DNA of 52,926 nucleotides from positions 1-52,926 of the forward strand of contig CANFDS010000007.1 of the NCBI GenBank assembly GCA_947445525.1, written 5' to 3'. Positions 37,312 through 45,091 of the stretch are shown here, in pieces. This stretch comes from Actinomycetota bacterium (GTDB lineage Bacteria; Actinomycetota; Thermoleophilia; Gaiellales; Gaiellaceae). The position numbers and the translations under genes were made by a program. The notes below the pieces were generated by a model. That model was not told where the DNA came from and did no database searches. It saw nothing but the letters and a program-made list of their open reading frames with translations. Within the stretch, counting starts at the first letter, position 1; each line of letters starts with the position of its first letter.

Positions 37312-37989
37312 CTACGCGCCGGGAGGCTTGAGATAGCGGTAGCCGAACCCGCGCACGGTCTCGATCGGAAACGCCTGCGGGCCGTGCGGCGACAGCTTCT
37401 TGCGCAGGCGCCCAATATAGAGCTTGACCTGGCCGCCGGAGACCGCGTGCGCGTCGCCCCAGACCTGCTTGAGCAGCCGCTCGTGGTCGAGCACCTGATC
37501 GGAGTTGCGCACGAGCGCCGAGAGCAGCTTGAACTCGAGCGGGGTGAGCTGCACCTCCTCGCCGCGGACGAGCACGCGCCGCCGCGCCACGTCGATCGAG
37601 ATGACGCCGTCGGCGTAGTCCGCGACCACCACCGGGTCGGCCCCGCGGCGGAGCAGCGCCTCGACGCGGGCCAGCAGCTCCTGCCGGCCGAACGGCTTGG
37701 TGACGTAGTCGTCGGTACCGGCCTTGAGGCCCCGCACCTTCTCGAGCGCGCCGTCACGGGCGGTCAGCATGATCACCGGGACGTCCGAGAGGTCGCGGAT
37801 GCGCTCAAGCGTCTGCCAGCCATAGAGGCCCGGCATGCGCACGTCGAGCACCACCAGATCGGGCACCGACTCGTGCAGGATCTGCAGCCCCGCCCGGCCG
37901 TCAGCGGCCTCGAACACCTCGTAGCCGGCACGCCGCAGCAGCTCCGCAACGAGTAGCCGGATGTCCTCTTCGTCCTCGATCACCAGCAC
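37312..37989 (-). CDS. OmpR/PhoB-type response regulator
   Basis: 225 residues. The receiver (1-118) has IEDEED, phospho-Asp in VVLDVRMPG, LTAR and VTKPFGRQE. The winged-helix output domain (130-222) has LTPLEFKLLSALVRNSDQVLDHERLLKQVWG and TVRGFGYRY. No kinase is adjacent on this strand; the broken kinase at 34320 is divergent-side and not in its operon, so this is an orphan. TATAAA on the minus strand (38000-38005) is 10 nt from the GTG, a near-leaderless start. The GGAGGAGG just upstream lies before that -10. Confidence 0.93.
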   Translation of the reverse strand: MLVIEDEEDIRLLVAELLRRAGYEVFEAADGRAGLQILHESVPDLVVLDVRMPGLYGWQTLERIRDLSDVPVIMLTARDGALEKVRGLKAGTDDYVTKPFGRQELLARVEALLRRGADPVVVADYADGVISIDVARRRVLVRGEEVQLTPLEFKLLSALVRNSDQVLDHERLLKQVWGDAHAVSGGQVKLYIGRLRKKLSPHGPQAFPIETVRGFGYRYLKPPGA

Positions 37990-38125
37990 GCGGGACGCTT
38001 TTATACCTCCTCCATACCAAATCGCGTGCGGGTTTCTGGCCGGTGGCCACGGCGATGGGGTCGATGACCGTCGCCGGAATGAACGAAGTCATGCATGCTG
38101 CCGATGACATAAGCGGCACAGGCCG

Positions 38126-38542
38126 ATGAGACACCGTCTCCGCCCACTCCCGATCCTGATCGCGCTGGTGAGCGCGATCGTGCTCGCCTACGTCTACCTT
38201 GCGCCGACCACGCTCGGCGGCAGCACGGTGTACAGCTTCACCTACGGAACGAGCATCGAGCCGAAGCTGCACAAGGGCGACCTGATCGTCGTGCGCAAGG
38301 GTGGCACGCCTGCCGTCGGCGATGCGGTGCTCTACAACAACCGCGACCTCAGGCAGCACGTGCTGCACCGGATCATCCGGGTCGAAGGCGACCGCTTCGT
38401 GCTGAAAGGCGACAACAACGCGTTCATCGACACGTTCCAGCCCACCACGCGCGCCGACCTGGTCGGCAAGCTCTGGTTCAAGGTTGGTGCCGCCGGCAGG
38501 GTCACCGGCTGGGCCGCGAGCCCAAGCGTGCAGCCCTCCTGA
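38126..38542 (+). CDS. Signal peptidase I, SipW/ER-like type, C-terminus probably frameshifted
   Basis: 138 residues. One N-terminal transmembrane helix is followed by the S26 active site. The catalytic Ser is in YGTSIEPKLHKGDLIVV (usual SMEP is SIEP here). The general base is His in HVLHRIIRV, the archaeal/ER/SipW pattern, rather than Lys. KGDNNAFID completes the fold. After TGW near 38512 the frame runs to a stop. The adjacent frame continues as REPKRAALLTGAVALLSLLGTGLK plus a basic end, the C-terminal helix expected for this type; one missing base would explain it. It sits just before a DUF5305-like gene. Confidence 0.8.
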   Translation: MRHRLRPLPILIALVSAIVLAYVYLAPTTLGGSTVYSFTYGTSIEPKLHKGDLIVVRKGGTPAVGDAVLYNNRDLRQHVLHRIIRVEGDRFVLKGDNNAFIDTFQPTTRADLVGKLWFKVGAAGRVTGWAASPSVQPS

Positions 38543-38658
38543 CGGGTGCGGTCGCGCTGCTCTCGCTGCTCGGCACCGGCCTCAAGGCCCAGAGGCGCCA
38601 GCGCCGGCGCCGCGACGGCGGCGCGCAGCCCGACAGGGGCACAACGCAGGCCCACCAC

Positions 38659-39786
38659 GTGCACCCAGGGCCGGTGCCCGGCCAGGTGGCGCAGGTCGTG
38701 GGCGGCATCCTGGGCGTCGTTGCGCTCGCCTGCGCCCTGCTCGCGGCCCTCTCGTACGGCAAATCGCCGACGGGGCTCGGCGACGGCCCGGCACTCTACA
38801 CCCAGCAGGGCACCTTCGCCTACGAGGCTCAGGTTCCCGCGGGCCCGGTGTACGAGAACGGCAGGCTCACGACCGGTCAGCCGGCGTACGTGCAGGTCGT
38901 CCGCAGCCTGCGCGTCAGCTTCGACTACGAGGTCGCCACGACGGCGCCGCACACCCTCTTCGGCACGACGGGCCTGACGGCCGAGATGGCCAACGGCAGT
39001 GGCTGGTCGCGCACCTTCCCGCTGGCCGCGAAGACGGCGTTCGCGGGCGACCGGGTAACGGTCACCGGCATCCTCCAGCTCGCCGCCCTGCGTGCGCTCG
39101 CAGCCCGCGTCGAGGCGGTCACCGGCCAGGTGCCCGACACGTACACGATCACGATCCGGCCGCAGGTCACGCTCTCCGGTCAGGTCGACGGCACGGCCGT
39201 CAAGGATGCGTTCTCGCCGCCGCTGCAGCTCAACCTCGACCGCTACAAGCTGACCCTGCCCCCGCCGGGGGCGACCCCCGACGGGGAGCTCCAGCGCGCC
39301 CAGGACGGGCCTGCGACGAAGCAGCGCGTGGCGAACACGCTCTCGGTGCTCGGCGCGAAGCTCGAGGTGCAGTCGGCACGGCGGCTCGCGACGGTGCTCG
39401 GGCTGGCGGCGCTCGCCGGCGCCCTCGGCGTCGGACTGCTCTTCCTGCTGAGGCTGCGCCGGGCCGACGAGCCTGCGCGCATCCGGGCCCGCTTCGGCCA
39501 TCTGATCGTCGAGATCGCCGTGCCGCGCCGCCGCTTCGCGGAGCACGACGTGGTGATGGCGAGCTTCGAGGATCTCGTGCGCGTCTCCGACCGGCACGGG
39601 CGGATGATCCTGCATGCCCGGGACGGCGACCGGCACGTCTATCTCGTGGAGGACGACGGCATCGCCTACCGCTTCGAGGCCGAGGCCCGACCGGAGCCGC
39701 GGTCGCCGGACATCCTCGGCGGGCCACTCGGCGGCGGGCCACTCGGCGGCGAGTCACCGCCCCCCCGCGAGCCCGCCGAGCACTAG
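38659..39786 (+). CDS. DUF5305-like two-TM surface protein
   Basis: About 375 residues: N-terminal helix VGGILGVVALACALLAALSYG, a large extracytoplasmic beta domain (about 35-245), a second helix (TVLGLAALAGALGVGLLFLL), then a cytoplasmic domain with ARFGHLIVEIAVPRRRF and HVYLVEDDGIAYRFEA. This matches DUF5305-type architecture. The GTG at 38659 is the only ordinary start. The same frame is open upstream through the hydrophobic segment missing from the signal peptidase, so a fused precursor is possible. The stop shares CTAG (39783-39786) with rdgB. Confidence 0.72.
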   Translation: MHPGPVPGQVAQVVGGILGVVALACALLAALSYGKSPTGLGDGPALYTQQGTFAYEAQVPAGPVYENGRLTTGQPAYVQVVRSLRVSFDYEVATTAPHTLFGTTGLTAEMANGSGWSRTFPLAAKTAFAGDRVTVTGILQLAALRALAARVEAVTGQVPDTYTITIRPQVTLSGQVDGTAVKDAFSPPLQLNLDRYKLTLPPPGATPDGELQRAQDGPATKQRVANTLSVLGAKLEVQSARRLATVLGLAALAGALGVGLLFLLRLRRADEPARIRARFGHLIVEIAVPRRRFAEHDVVMASFEDLVRVSDRHGRMILHARDGDRHVYLVEDDGIAYRFEAEARPEPRSPDILGGPLGGGPLGGESPPPREPAEH

Positions 39787-40394
39787 CGCTGCGCGGCCGG
39801 CGCCGTCGGCGGCAACAGCCCGGCAGCCTCGGCCGCCGCGAGCAGCGAGCGCGCCCCGCGCGCCCGGTGCGAGCCGGCAGCCTTCCACGCGTTCCCCAGC
39901 ACGGCGACGCTGTGCTGCTCGCCGTCCGGGACGAACACGGGGTCGAAGCCGAAGCCCTCGCTGCCGGCCGGCGCGTGGGCGACGCGCCCGGGCAGCAACC
40001 CTGTGCCGCGCAGCTCCGAACCGTCCGGCAGCAGGCACACGAGCTCGCACACATAGCGGCCGCGCCGGCCTTCGCCGTCAATCCCGGCCAGTGCCGCCAG
40101 CAGCCTGCCCACGGGGTCGTCGCCGCCGAACCGCGCCGAGTGCACCCCGGGGCCGCCATCCAGGCCGTCGACCTCGATCCCCGAGTCCTCGGCGATCACC
40201 CAGGCGCCGGGCTCGGCGTGGGCGCGGCCGTGGCGGGCCTTGATGCGGGCGTTGCCGGCGTAGGTGTCGGCATCCTCGGGCGGGTAGTCGGCGCCGGCGA
40301 CGAGGATGTCGAGCGGCCAGCCGACGAGGATCGCGCCGAGCTCCTCGAGCTTGTGGCGGTTGCCGGTGGCGACGCGGACGACGGGCGGGAGCAC
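39783..40394 (-). CDS. rdgB: XTP/dITP pyrophosphatase (HAM1/RdgB)
   Basis: 203 residues. It removes non-canonical purine triphosphates. The N-terminal ATGNRHKLEEL, AEDSGIEVDGLDGGPGVHSARF, and the C-terminal GFGFDPVFVPDG and SHRARG motifs are the family signatures. It lies 23 nt after RNase PH, the typical rph-rdgB pairing, in the murI-rph-rdgB cluster. Confidence 0.96.
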   Translation of the reverse strand: MLPPVVRVATGNRHKLEELGAILVGWPLDILVAGADYPPEDADTYAGNARIKARHGRAHAEPGAWVIAEDSGIEVDGLDGGPGVHSARFGGDDPVGRLLAALAGIDGEGRRGRYVCELVCLLPDGSELRGTGLLPGRVAHAPAGSEGFGFDPVFVPDGEQHSVAVLGNAWKAAGSHRARGARSLLAAAEAAGLLPPTAPAAQR

Positions 40395-40417
40395 GGGCAG
40401 CAGCTCGGCAGACGGGC

Positions 40418-41143
40418 TCAGGCGCGCAGGGTCGCGACGGCCACGAGCTGCGCCTGCTCGATACGGCCGATGCCGAGCGCGGCGAGGTCGAGCAGCCCGT
40501 CGAGGTCGGCGCGGGTGAACGCCACCTTCTCGGCGGTGGCCTGCACCTCGACCAGCCGGCCGTCGCCGGTCATCACGACGTTGAGGTCGACGTCGGCGTT
40601 GGAGTCCTCGGAGTAGTCGAGGTCGAGCAGGTGGCGGCCGGCGACGATGCCGACCGAGACGGCGGCCACCGAGCCGGGCAGCGCCTTCGACAGTCCCATG
40701 TGGTCGAGGGCCCGCCTGGCGGCGACCCAGGCGCCGGAGATCGCGGCGCAGCGGGTGCCACCGTCGGCCTGGAGCACGTCACAGTCGAGCAGCAGCGTCC
40801 GCTCGCCGAGCGCGTCGAAGTCGGCGACGGCGCGGATCGCGCGGCCGATCAGCCGCTGGATCTCGACCGTGCGGCCCGACTGCTTGCCACGCGCCGCCTC
40901 GCGGTCGGTGCGCTGGCCGGTGGACGCCGGCAGCAGCGAGTACTCGGCGGTCATCCAGCCGCGCCCCTTGCCCTTCAGCCAGCGCGGCACGCCCTCCTCG
41001 ATCGAGGCGGTGCAGAGCACGCGGGTCTTGCCCTGGTGGTAAAGCACGGAGCCGTCGGCCTGCTCGAGCCAGTCGGCCTCGAGCACGAGCTTGCGCAGAT
41101 GGTCGTGGCGGGCACGGCCGTCGTTACGGGGGGCGCCGGTCAT
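40418..41143 (-). CDS. rph: Ribonuclease PH
   Basis: 241 residues, a phosphorolytic 3'-5' exoribonuclease trimming tRNA precursors. [38 protein letters not shown], the phosphate-binding R in [19 protein letters not shown], and [19 protein letters not shown] all match. The ATG at 41143 follows murI by 31 nt. The first ~10 residues are less conserved than usual. Confidence 0.96.
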   Translation of the reverse strand: MTGAPRNDGRARHDHLRKLVLEADWLEQADGSVLYHQGKTRVLCTASIEEGVPRWLKGKGRGWMTAEYSLLPASTGQRTDREAARGKQSGRTVEIQRLIGRAIRAVADFDALGERTLLLDCDVLQADGGTRCAAISGAWVAARRALDHMGLSKALPGSVAAVSVGIVAGRHLLDLDYSEDSNADVDLNVVMTGDGRLVEVQATAEKVAFTRADLDGLLDLAALGIGRIEQAQLVAVATLRA

Positions 41144-41174
41144 GCGGGAGACCTGCGGGCGTGGCGAGTGCGGC

Positions 41175-41996
41175 TCATGCGGCTGACCTTTCGAGATCGG
41201 CGAGGGCCACGCGCTCGACCTCGCCGAGCGGTAGCTGGAGGAAGCGGGCGCCCATCGAGCGGAACTGGGCGGGATCGCCGGTCGTGAGAAAGCGGTACTC
41301 GCCCTCGTGCTTGCGGGCATTCGCCAGGCGCTTGCGCGCCAGCGTCTCGGAGACCTCCCGGGCCGTCTCCTCGGCAGAGAAGACGAGCTCGACGTCGCGG
41401 CCGAACACGCGCTGGAGGATCGGGCGGATCAACGGAAAGTGAGTGCAGCCGAGGATCACGGTGTCGCAGCCGGCGCGCTTGAGCGGCGCCGCCACCTCGC
41501 GCACGGCCTCGACGGTCTCGGCGGCGAACGGGTCATCGCTCTCGATCAGCGGCACGAGCCGCGGGCAGGCCACCGGGAAGAAGCGGACGCCTGCGTCGTG
41601 CGCCCTGATCAGCTCGGCATAGCGGCCGCTCTCGACGGTCGCCTGCGTGGCCAGCAGCCCGACACGACGGTTGCGGGTCGCCTGCACGGCGGCGTGGGCC
41701 TCGGGTGCGATCACACCCATGATCGGGACGGAGAGCCGCTCCTGCAGCTCGGGCAGCGCCGCCGCCGTCGCCGAGTTGCACGCGACGACGATCAGCTTGA
41801 CGCCGAGCCCTTCGAGGTAGCCCGCGATTTCGCGCGCGAAGCGACGGATCTCGTCGAGCGGCCGCGGGCCGTATGGGAGCCGGGCGGCGTCGCCGAGGTA
41901 GACGAAGTCCTCGTTCGGCATCGTCACGAGACACTCGTGGAGAACGGTGAGACCGCCCATCCCCGAGTCGAACACGCCTACGGGCCGTGCATCCAT
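41175..41996 (-). CDS. murI: Glutamate racemase
   Basis: 273 residues, making D-glutamate for peptidoglycan. Catalytic Cys residues are in [15 protein letters not shown] and [25 protein letters not shown] at the N-terminus and the [11 protein letters not shown] loop match the family. TAGACT on the minus strand (42004-42009) ends 7 nt before the ATG, so the rph-rdgB operon it heads appears to have a leaderless mRNA. Confidence 0.96.
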   Translation of the reverse strand: MDARPVGVFDSGMGGLTVLHECLVTMPNEDFVYLGDAARLPYGPRPLDEIRRFAREIAGYLEGLGVKLIVVACNSATAAALPELQERLSVPIMGVIAPEAHAAVQATRNRRVGLLATQATVESGRYAELIRAHDAGVRFFPVACPRLVPLIESDDPFAAETVEAVREVAAPLKRAGCDTVILGCTHFPLIRPILQRVFGRDVELVFSAEETAREVSETLARKRLANARKHEGEYRFLTTGDPAQFRSMGARFLQLPLGEVERVALADLERSAA

Positions 41997-42055
41997 GCGA
42001 GCCAGTCTAGAGGGGCCGACGGCGCGACCCCCCACGTTGACTAGGCTATGCCGCT

Positions 42056-43174
42056 GTGAGCATGAAGAAAGCGTGGGTTGCGCTGGCCCTCAGCTGCGCC
42101 CTTCTCCTGCCGCTGCCGATCTCGTCGGCGGCCGCTGCGTACGCGCCGAGGCTCGTCGTCACACCGGCCTCGCCGGGCTCCGGCACGGCCGACGTCACCG
42201 TCGCCCTGCTGGGGACGGACGGCGACGACGTGACGGCGCGCAGCGTCGTCTACCTCCCGCTCGGGTACCGCACCAGACAACCCGCTGTCGGCGCCCAGCT
42301 CGGCACGGCGCGCCTGAACGCCGTCACCCCGGCGGGCGGCCTGACGACGCTCACGGGTGCCGTCAGGGCGGTTGCTGCGGCCGACTACGCGGGCAGCACC
42401 TGTGCCGTAGGCGCCGACGTCGTCTGGCTCGTCGAGGTCGCGCGCAGCAGCACCGTGATCAGGATCCCACTGCTCGTGACACCGGCACCGCCGGCCGCCG
42501 CGACGATCGCTGCCGCGACGATCACCGCCTGCTGGCCGGGCCCGGGAACGCCCGACGCAGAAGGGCTCCGGCCGACCTCCCTCACCTTCGTGCTGGGCAG
42601 CACCGCCGTGGCCTCCCCGACGGCGACCGGCACGTATCGCTGGCGCGCGCAGCTCACGCCGTTCGGGGCAGCCGCCGGCGCCGGCGAGAACGCCGCAGGC
42701 ACCGTCGAGGCCCAGTCGCTCGTGCTCATCCCGCTGGCCCTCCGGCTGTCCGCGAAGCTGACTGTCCGCCGTACGCCGATCGATCTGAAGGTGACCCGCA
42801 CTGTCAACGGCCGGCCGCTCACCGTCGTCGAGCACCGCGTGCTCGTGACCCGTTTCGCCTTGCTGACGGGGTCGGCGACCGAGGCCGACGCCGGCCTCCA
42901 GGAAGCGCCCATCGATGTGCAGGGCGCCAGCTCGCCGACGCGGCTGCACCAGCTCACCCAGATCGCTGCGGACGCGCGCGGGAACTTCACGACCCTCGTC
43001 CAGATCAACACCAACGCGAAGGCCGTCACCTGGAGGGCCTCGCTCGAGCTCGGCGTGCGCGACCGTGGCGCCGCTGCGTGCGTCGCCAGCTTCGGAGCGA
43101 TACCGTGCGTCTCGGCGACGTCCGGCGCCCTCACGCTGACGAGCCGGGCCGTCCGGCTCGCGACCGGCCGCTAG
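42056..43174 (+). CDS. Secreted protein of unknown function
   Basis: 372 residues with a signal peptide (MKKAWVALALSCALLLPLPI, cleavage near AAAAY). The rest is beta-rich with many Thr/Val/Ala repeats and two Cys pairs (STCAVGAD / TACWPG; AACVASFGAIPC). No transmembrane anchor or sortase motif is seen. I do not recognise the family; Ig-like or extracellular repeat folds are plausible. TAGGCT (42042-42047) ends 8 nt before the GTG at 42056; an ATG at 42062 is an alternative. Confidence 0.75.
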   Translation: MSMKKAWVALALSCALLLPLPISSAAAAYAPRLVVTPASPGSGTADVTVALLGTDGDDVTARSVVYLPLGYRTRQPAVGAQLGTARLNAVTPAGGLTTLTGAVRAVAAADYAGSTCAVGADVVWLVEVARSSTVIRIPLLVTPAPPAAATIAAATITACWPGPGTPDAEGLRPTSLTFVLGSTAVASPTATGTYRWRAQLTPFGAAAGAGENAAGTVEAQSLVLIPLALRLSAKLTVRRTPIDLKVTRTVNGRPLTVVEHRVLVTRFALLTGSATEADAGLQEAPIDVQGASSPTRLHQLTQIAADARGNFTTLVQINTNAKAVTWRASLELGVRDRGAAACVASFGAIPCVSATSGALTLTSRAVRLATGR

Positions 43175-43192
43175 CTCCGGGATGACGCGAGC

Positions 43193-44056
43193 GTGGCGGT
43201 CATCCGTCTCGGCACGTGCAGCTGGGCCGACGAGGGCCTGATCGCCGCCTGGTACCCGCGGGGCGTCTCCTCGGCTGCGGCGCGCCTGCGCTACTACGCC
43301 GAGCGCTTCGACAACGTCGAGGTCGACGCGACCTACTACGCGCTCCCCCACCCCGAGACCGCGGCGCGCTGGGCCGAGCGGAGGCCGCCCGAGTTCACCT
43401 TCAACGTCAAGGCCAGCGGCGAGATGACCGGCCATCGCAAGGGGCCGGGCCGCGAGACGGCGTTCGCGCTGTTCCGCTCGGCGCTCGAGCCGCTGGAGGT
43501 CTCGGGCAAGTGGCGGGGCGTGCTGTTGCAGTACCCGCCGTGGTTCGTGAAGAGCAGCGCGGCGAAGGAGGAGCTGGTCGCGGCAGGCACACTCGTGGCG
43601 CCGCTCGTCCCGCTCGTCGAGTTCCGCCATCGCTCCTGGCTGGAGGAGGACGAGCAGGCGGACACGCTGGCGTTCCTCGAGCGGCACGGGCTGGCGTACG
43701 TCTCGGTGGACGAACCGCGGACGCGAGCTGCCAACGTCGTCCCGCCGATCGCCGCCGCGACCCACCGCGTGGCGTACGTCTGCTTCTACGGGAGAAACGC
43801 GAAGACCTGGAACATCCGCGGCGGCACCTCGGCGCAGCGCTTCGACTGGGACTACGCCGAGAGCGAGCTGGCCGAGTGGATGGAGCCGCTGCGACGGCTC
43901 GCAGCCGCCACCGACGAGGTGTACGGGCTGTTCAACAACAACAACCAGGATCAGGCACCGCGCGCCGCCGCGGTGCTCCGGCGCCTGCTCGACGCCGCGG
44001 GCATCCCGGCCACCGGTGGCACCGAGCCGAAGCCGGCCGTGCCGACCCTGTTCTGA
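43193..44056 (+). CDS. DUF72 family protein
   Basis: 287 residues, TIM-barrel-like DUF72 (YecE). IRLGTCSWADEGL, YYAERFDNVEVDATYYALP, FTFNVKASGEMTGH, LVEFRHRSWL and the C-terminal GLFNNNNQDQAPRAAAVL motif identify it. The biochemical role of DUF72 is not established. The GTG is 18 nt after the upstream stop and lacks a clear -10, so it may be read with the upstream gene. Confidence 0.9.
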   Translation: MAVIRLGTCSWADEGLIAAWYPRGVSSAAARLRYYAERFDNVEVDATYYALPHPETAARWAERRPPEFTFNVKASGEMTGHRKGPGRETAFALFRSALEPLEVSGKWRGVLLQYPPWFVKSSAAKEELVAAGTLVAPLVPLVEFRHRSWLEEDEQADTLAFLERHGLAYVSVDEPRTRAANVVPPIAAATHRVAYVCFYGRNAKTWNIRGGTSAQRFDWDYAESELAEWMEPLRRLAAATDEVYGLFNNNNQDQAPRAAAVLRRLLDAAGIPATGGTEPKPAVPTLF

Positions 44057-44181
44057 GCTCGTCTTCGACGTCATCCGCACCCTCAACGAGGAGATGACGA
44101 AGTACGAGGCCGAGTTCGGCGAGATCCGCCGGCCCCAGCAGAAGCCGCCCGCCGCGGCTGCTAGTGGCCCTTGAGGAAACG
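44055..44181 (+). pseudogene. C-terminal-looking coding remnant next to the IS
   Basis: Starting inside the DUF72 stop codon but in another frame, the sequence reads like a real alpha-helical protein end: ELVFDVIRTLNEEMTKYEAEF then GEIRRPQQKPPAAAAS. It runs into the IS left end and stops at TGA 44179-44181. No matching upstream coding sequence is present. It looks like the tail of a gene lost by rearrangement, or a tiny ORF from the ATG at 44093. I cannot name the family. Confidence 0.4.
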
Positions 44182-45087
44182 TTGGGCCTGAAACGGGCAG
44201 GGTCCGGCTGGTCTGCTGTCGAAGTGGGATGTATCTCGAGCTTGGAGGTGGTGATGCGTCCCCCGTCGGTGTTCGTACGGCCGTTGCTGCACGAGGAGGC
44301 TATTCGTTTGAAGCGGTTGTCGCGGCGTGCGAAGCATGAGTGCACGCGCCAGCGGGCTGCGGTGTTGTTGGCGTCGAATGTGCTGATGCCAGTCGCGCAG
44401 ATCGCGGAGATGTGGCGCACGGACCCGTCGTGGGTGCGGAAGGTGATTCACGAGTTCAACGAGCGGGGGATGGGCAGTCTCCGCCCTCGCTACCGGGGCG
44501 GGCGTCCCCGCCGGATCACGACTGAGCAGCGTCAGCGGATCGTCAGCGTGGCCGGTGCCCGTCCCGACAGCCAGGGGGTGCCTTTGACGCGCTGGTCGCT
44601 GCCGCTGCTTGCGGTCCATCTCGGCGGCGAGGGGATTGTCGTTTCGCCGCGTCATCTCGGCACGCTGCTGGCGGAGGCGGGGCTGTTGTTCCAGCGCGAA
44701 GCGGGCCGGAGTCGACATGCTCAGCTTCATGCGCCAGATCCGGCTCGCCTACCCGGCACGGCAACGGATCTACTGGATCCAGGACAACCTCTCGGCCAAC
44801 TGGGTGCCGCCAATTCGTGCCTTCGCCGCCGCGAACAAGACCGAGCTTGTCGCGACCCCGACAGACGCCAGCTACCTCAACCCGGTCGAGTGCCACTTCT
44901 CTGCGCTGACCGAGTTCGTCGTCGCCAACGCCGACTACCTCAACTGGGACGCCTTCGGCTACGCGCTCGCCCGCCACGTCCGCTACCGCAACGGCGACCG
45001 CCGCGACCAGCGAATCGCCGCCGCCGAACAACGACACCGGATCACCGCATGACACCATTACCGGTCCAACCCAACCTCAAGGGCCAC
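44164..45087 (+). mobile_element. IS630-type insertion sequence, internally deleted
   Basis: Terminal inverted repeats GTGGCCCTTGAGG (44164-44176) and its complement (45075-45087) are identical, and both ends are flanked by TA within CTAG. This is the TA target duplication of IS630/Tc1-mariner elements. At 924 bp it is shorter than typical copies because part of the transposase gene is missing. Insertion was into the narrow gap downstream of DUF72 and nrdJ. It is probably immobile unless helped in trans. Confidence 0.88.
44254..45052 (+). pseudogene. IS630-family transposase, deleted and frameshifted
   Basis: The N-terminal part has an HTH domain (RLSRRAKHECTRQRAAVLLAS, VAQIAEMWRTDPSWVRKVI) and the linker GRPRRITTEQRQRI. 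Near 44700 the frame changes and the sequence jumps to the C-terminal catalytic part (IRLAYPARQRIYWIQDNLSANW, TPTDASYLNPVECHFSALTEF). Those hold the second Asp and the Glu. The first catalytic Asp and about 80-100 residues around it are gone. The ATG follows GGAGGTGG. Two ORFs remain, neither able to form the DDE site. Confidence 0.85.
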
Positions 45088-45091
45088 TAGC

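Noticed and set aside
37990-38013. GGAGGAGG upstream of the OmpR-type regulator as its SD
   Set aside because: It is about 16 nt from the GTG and lies upstream of a good TATAAA -10, so it is probably not in the transcript.
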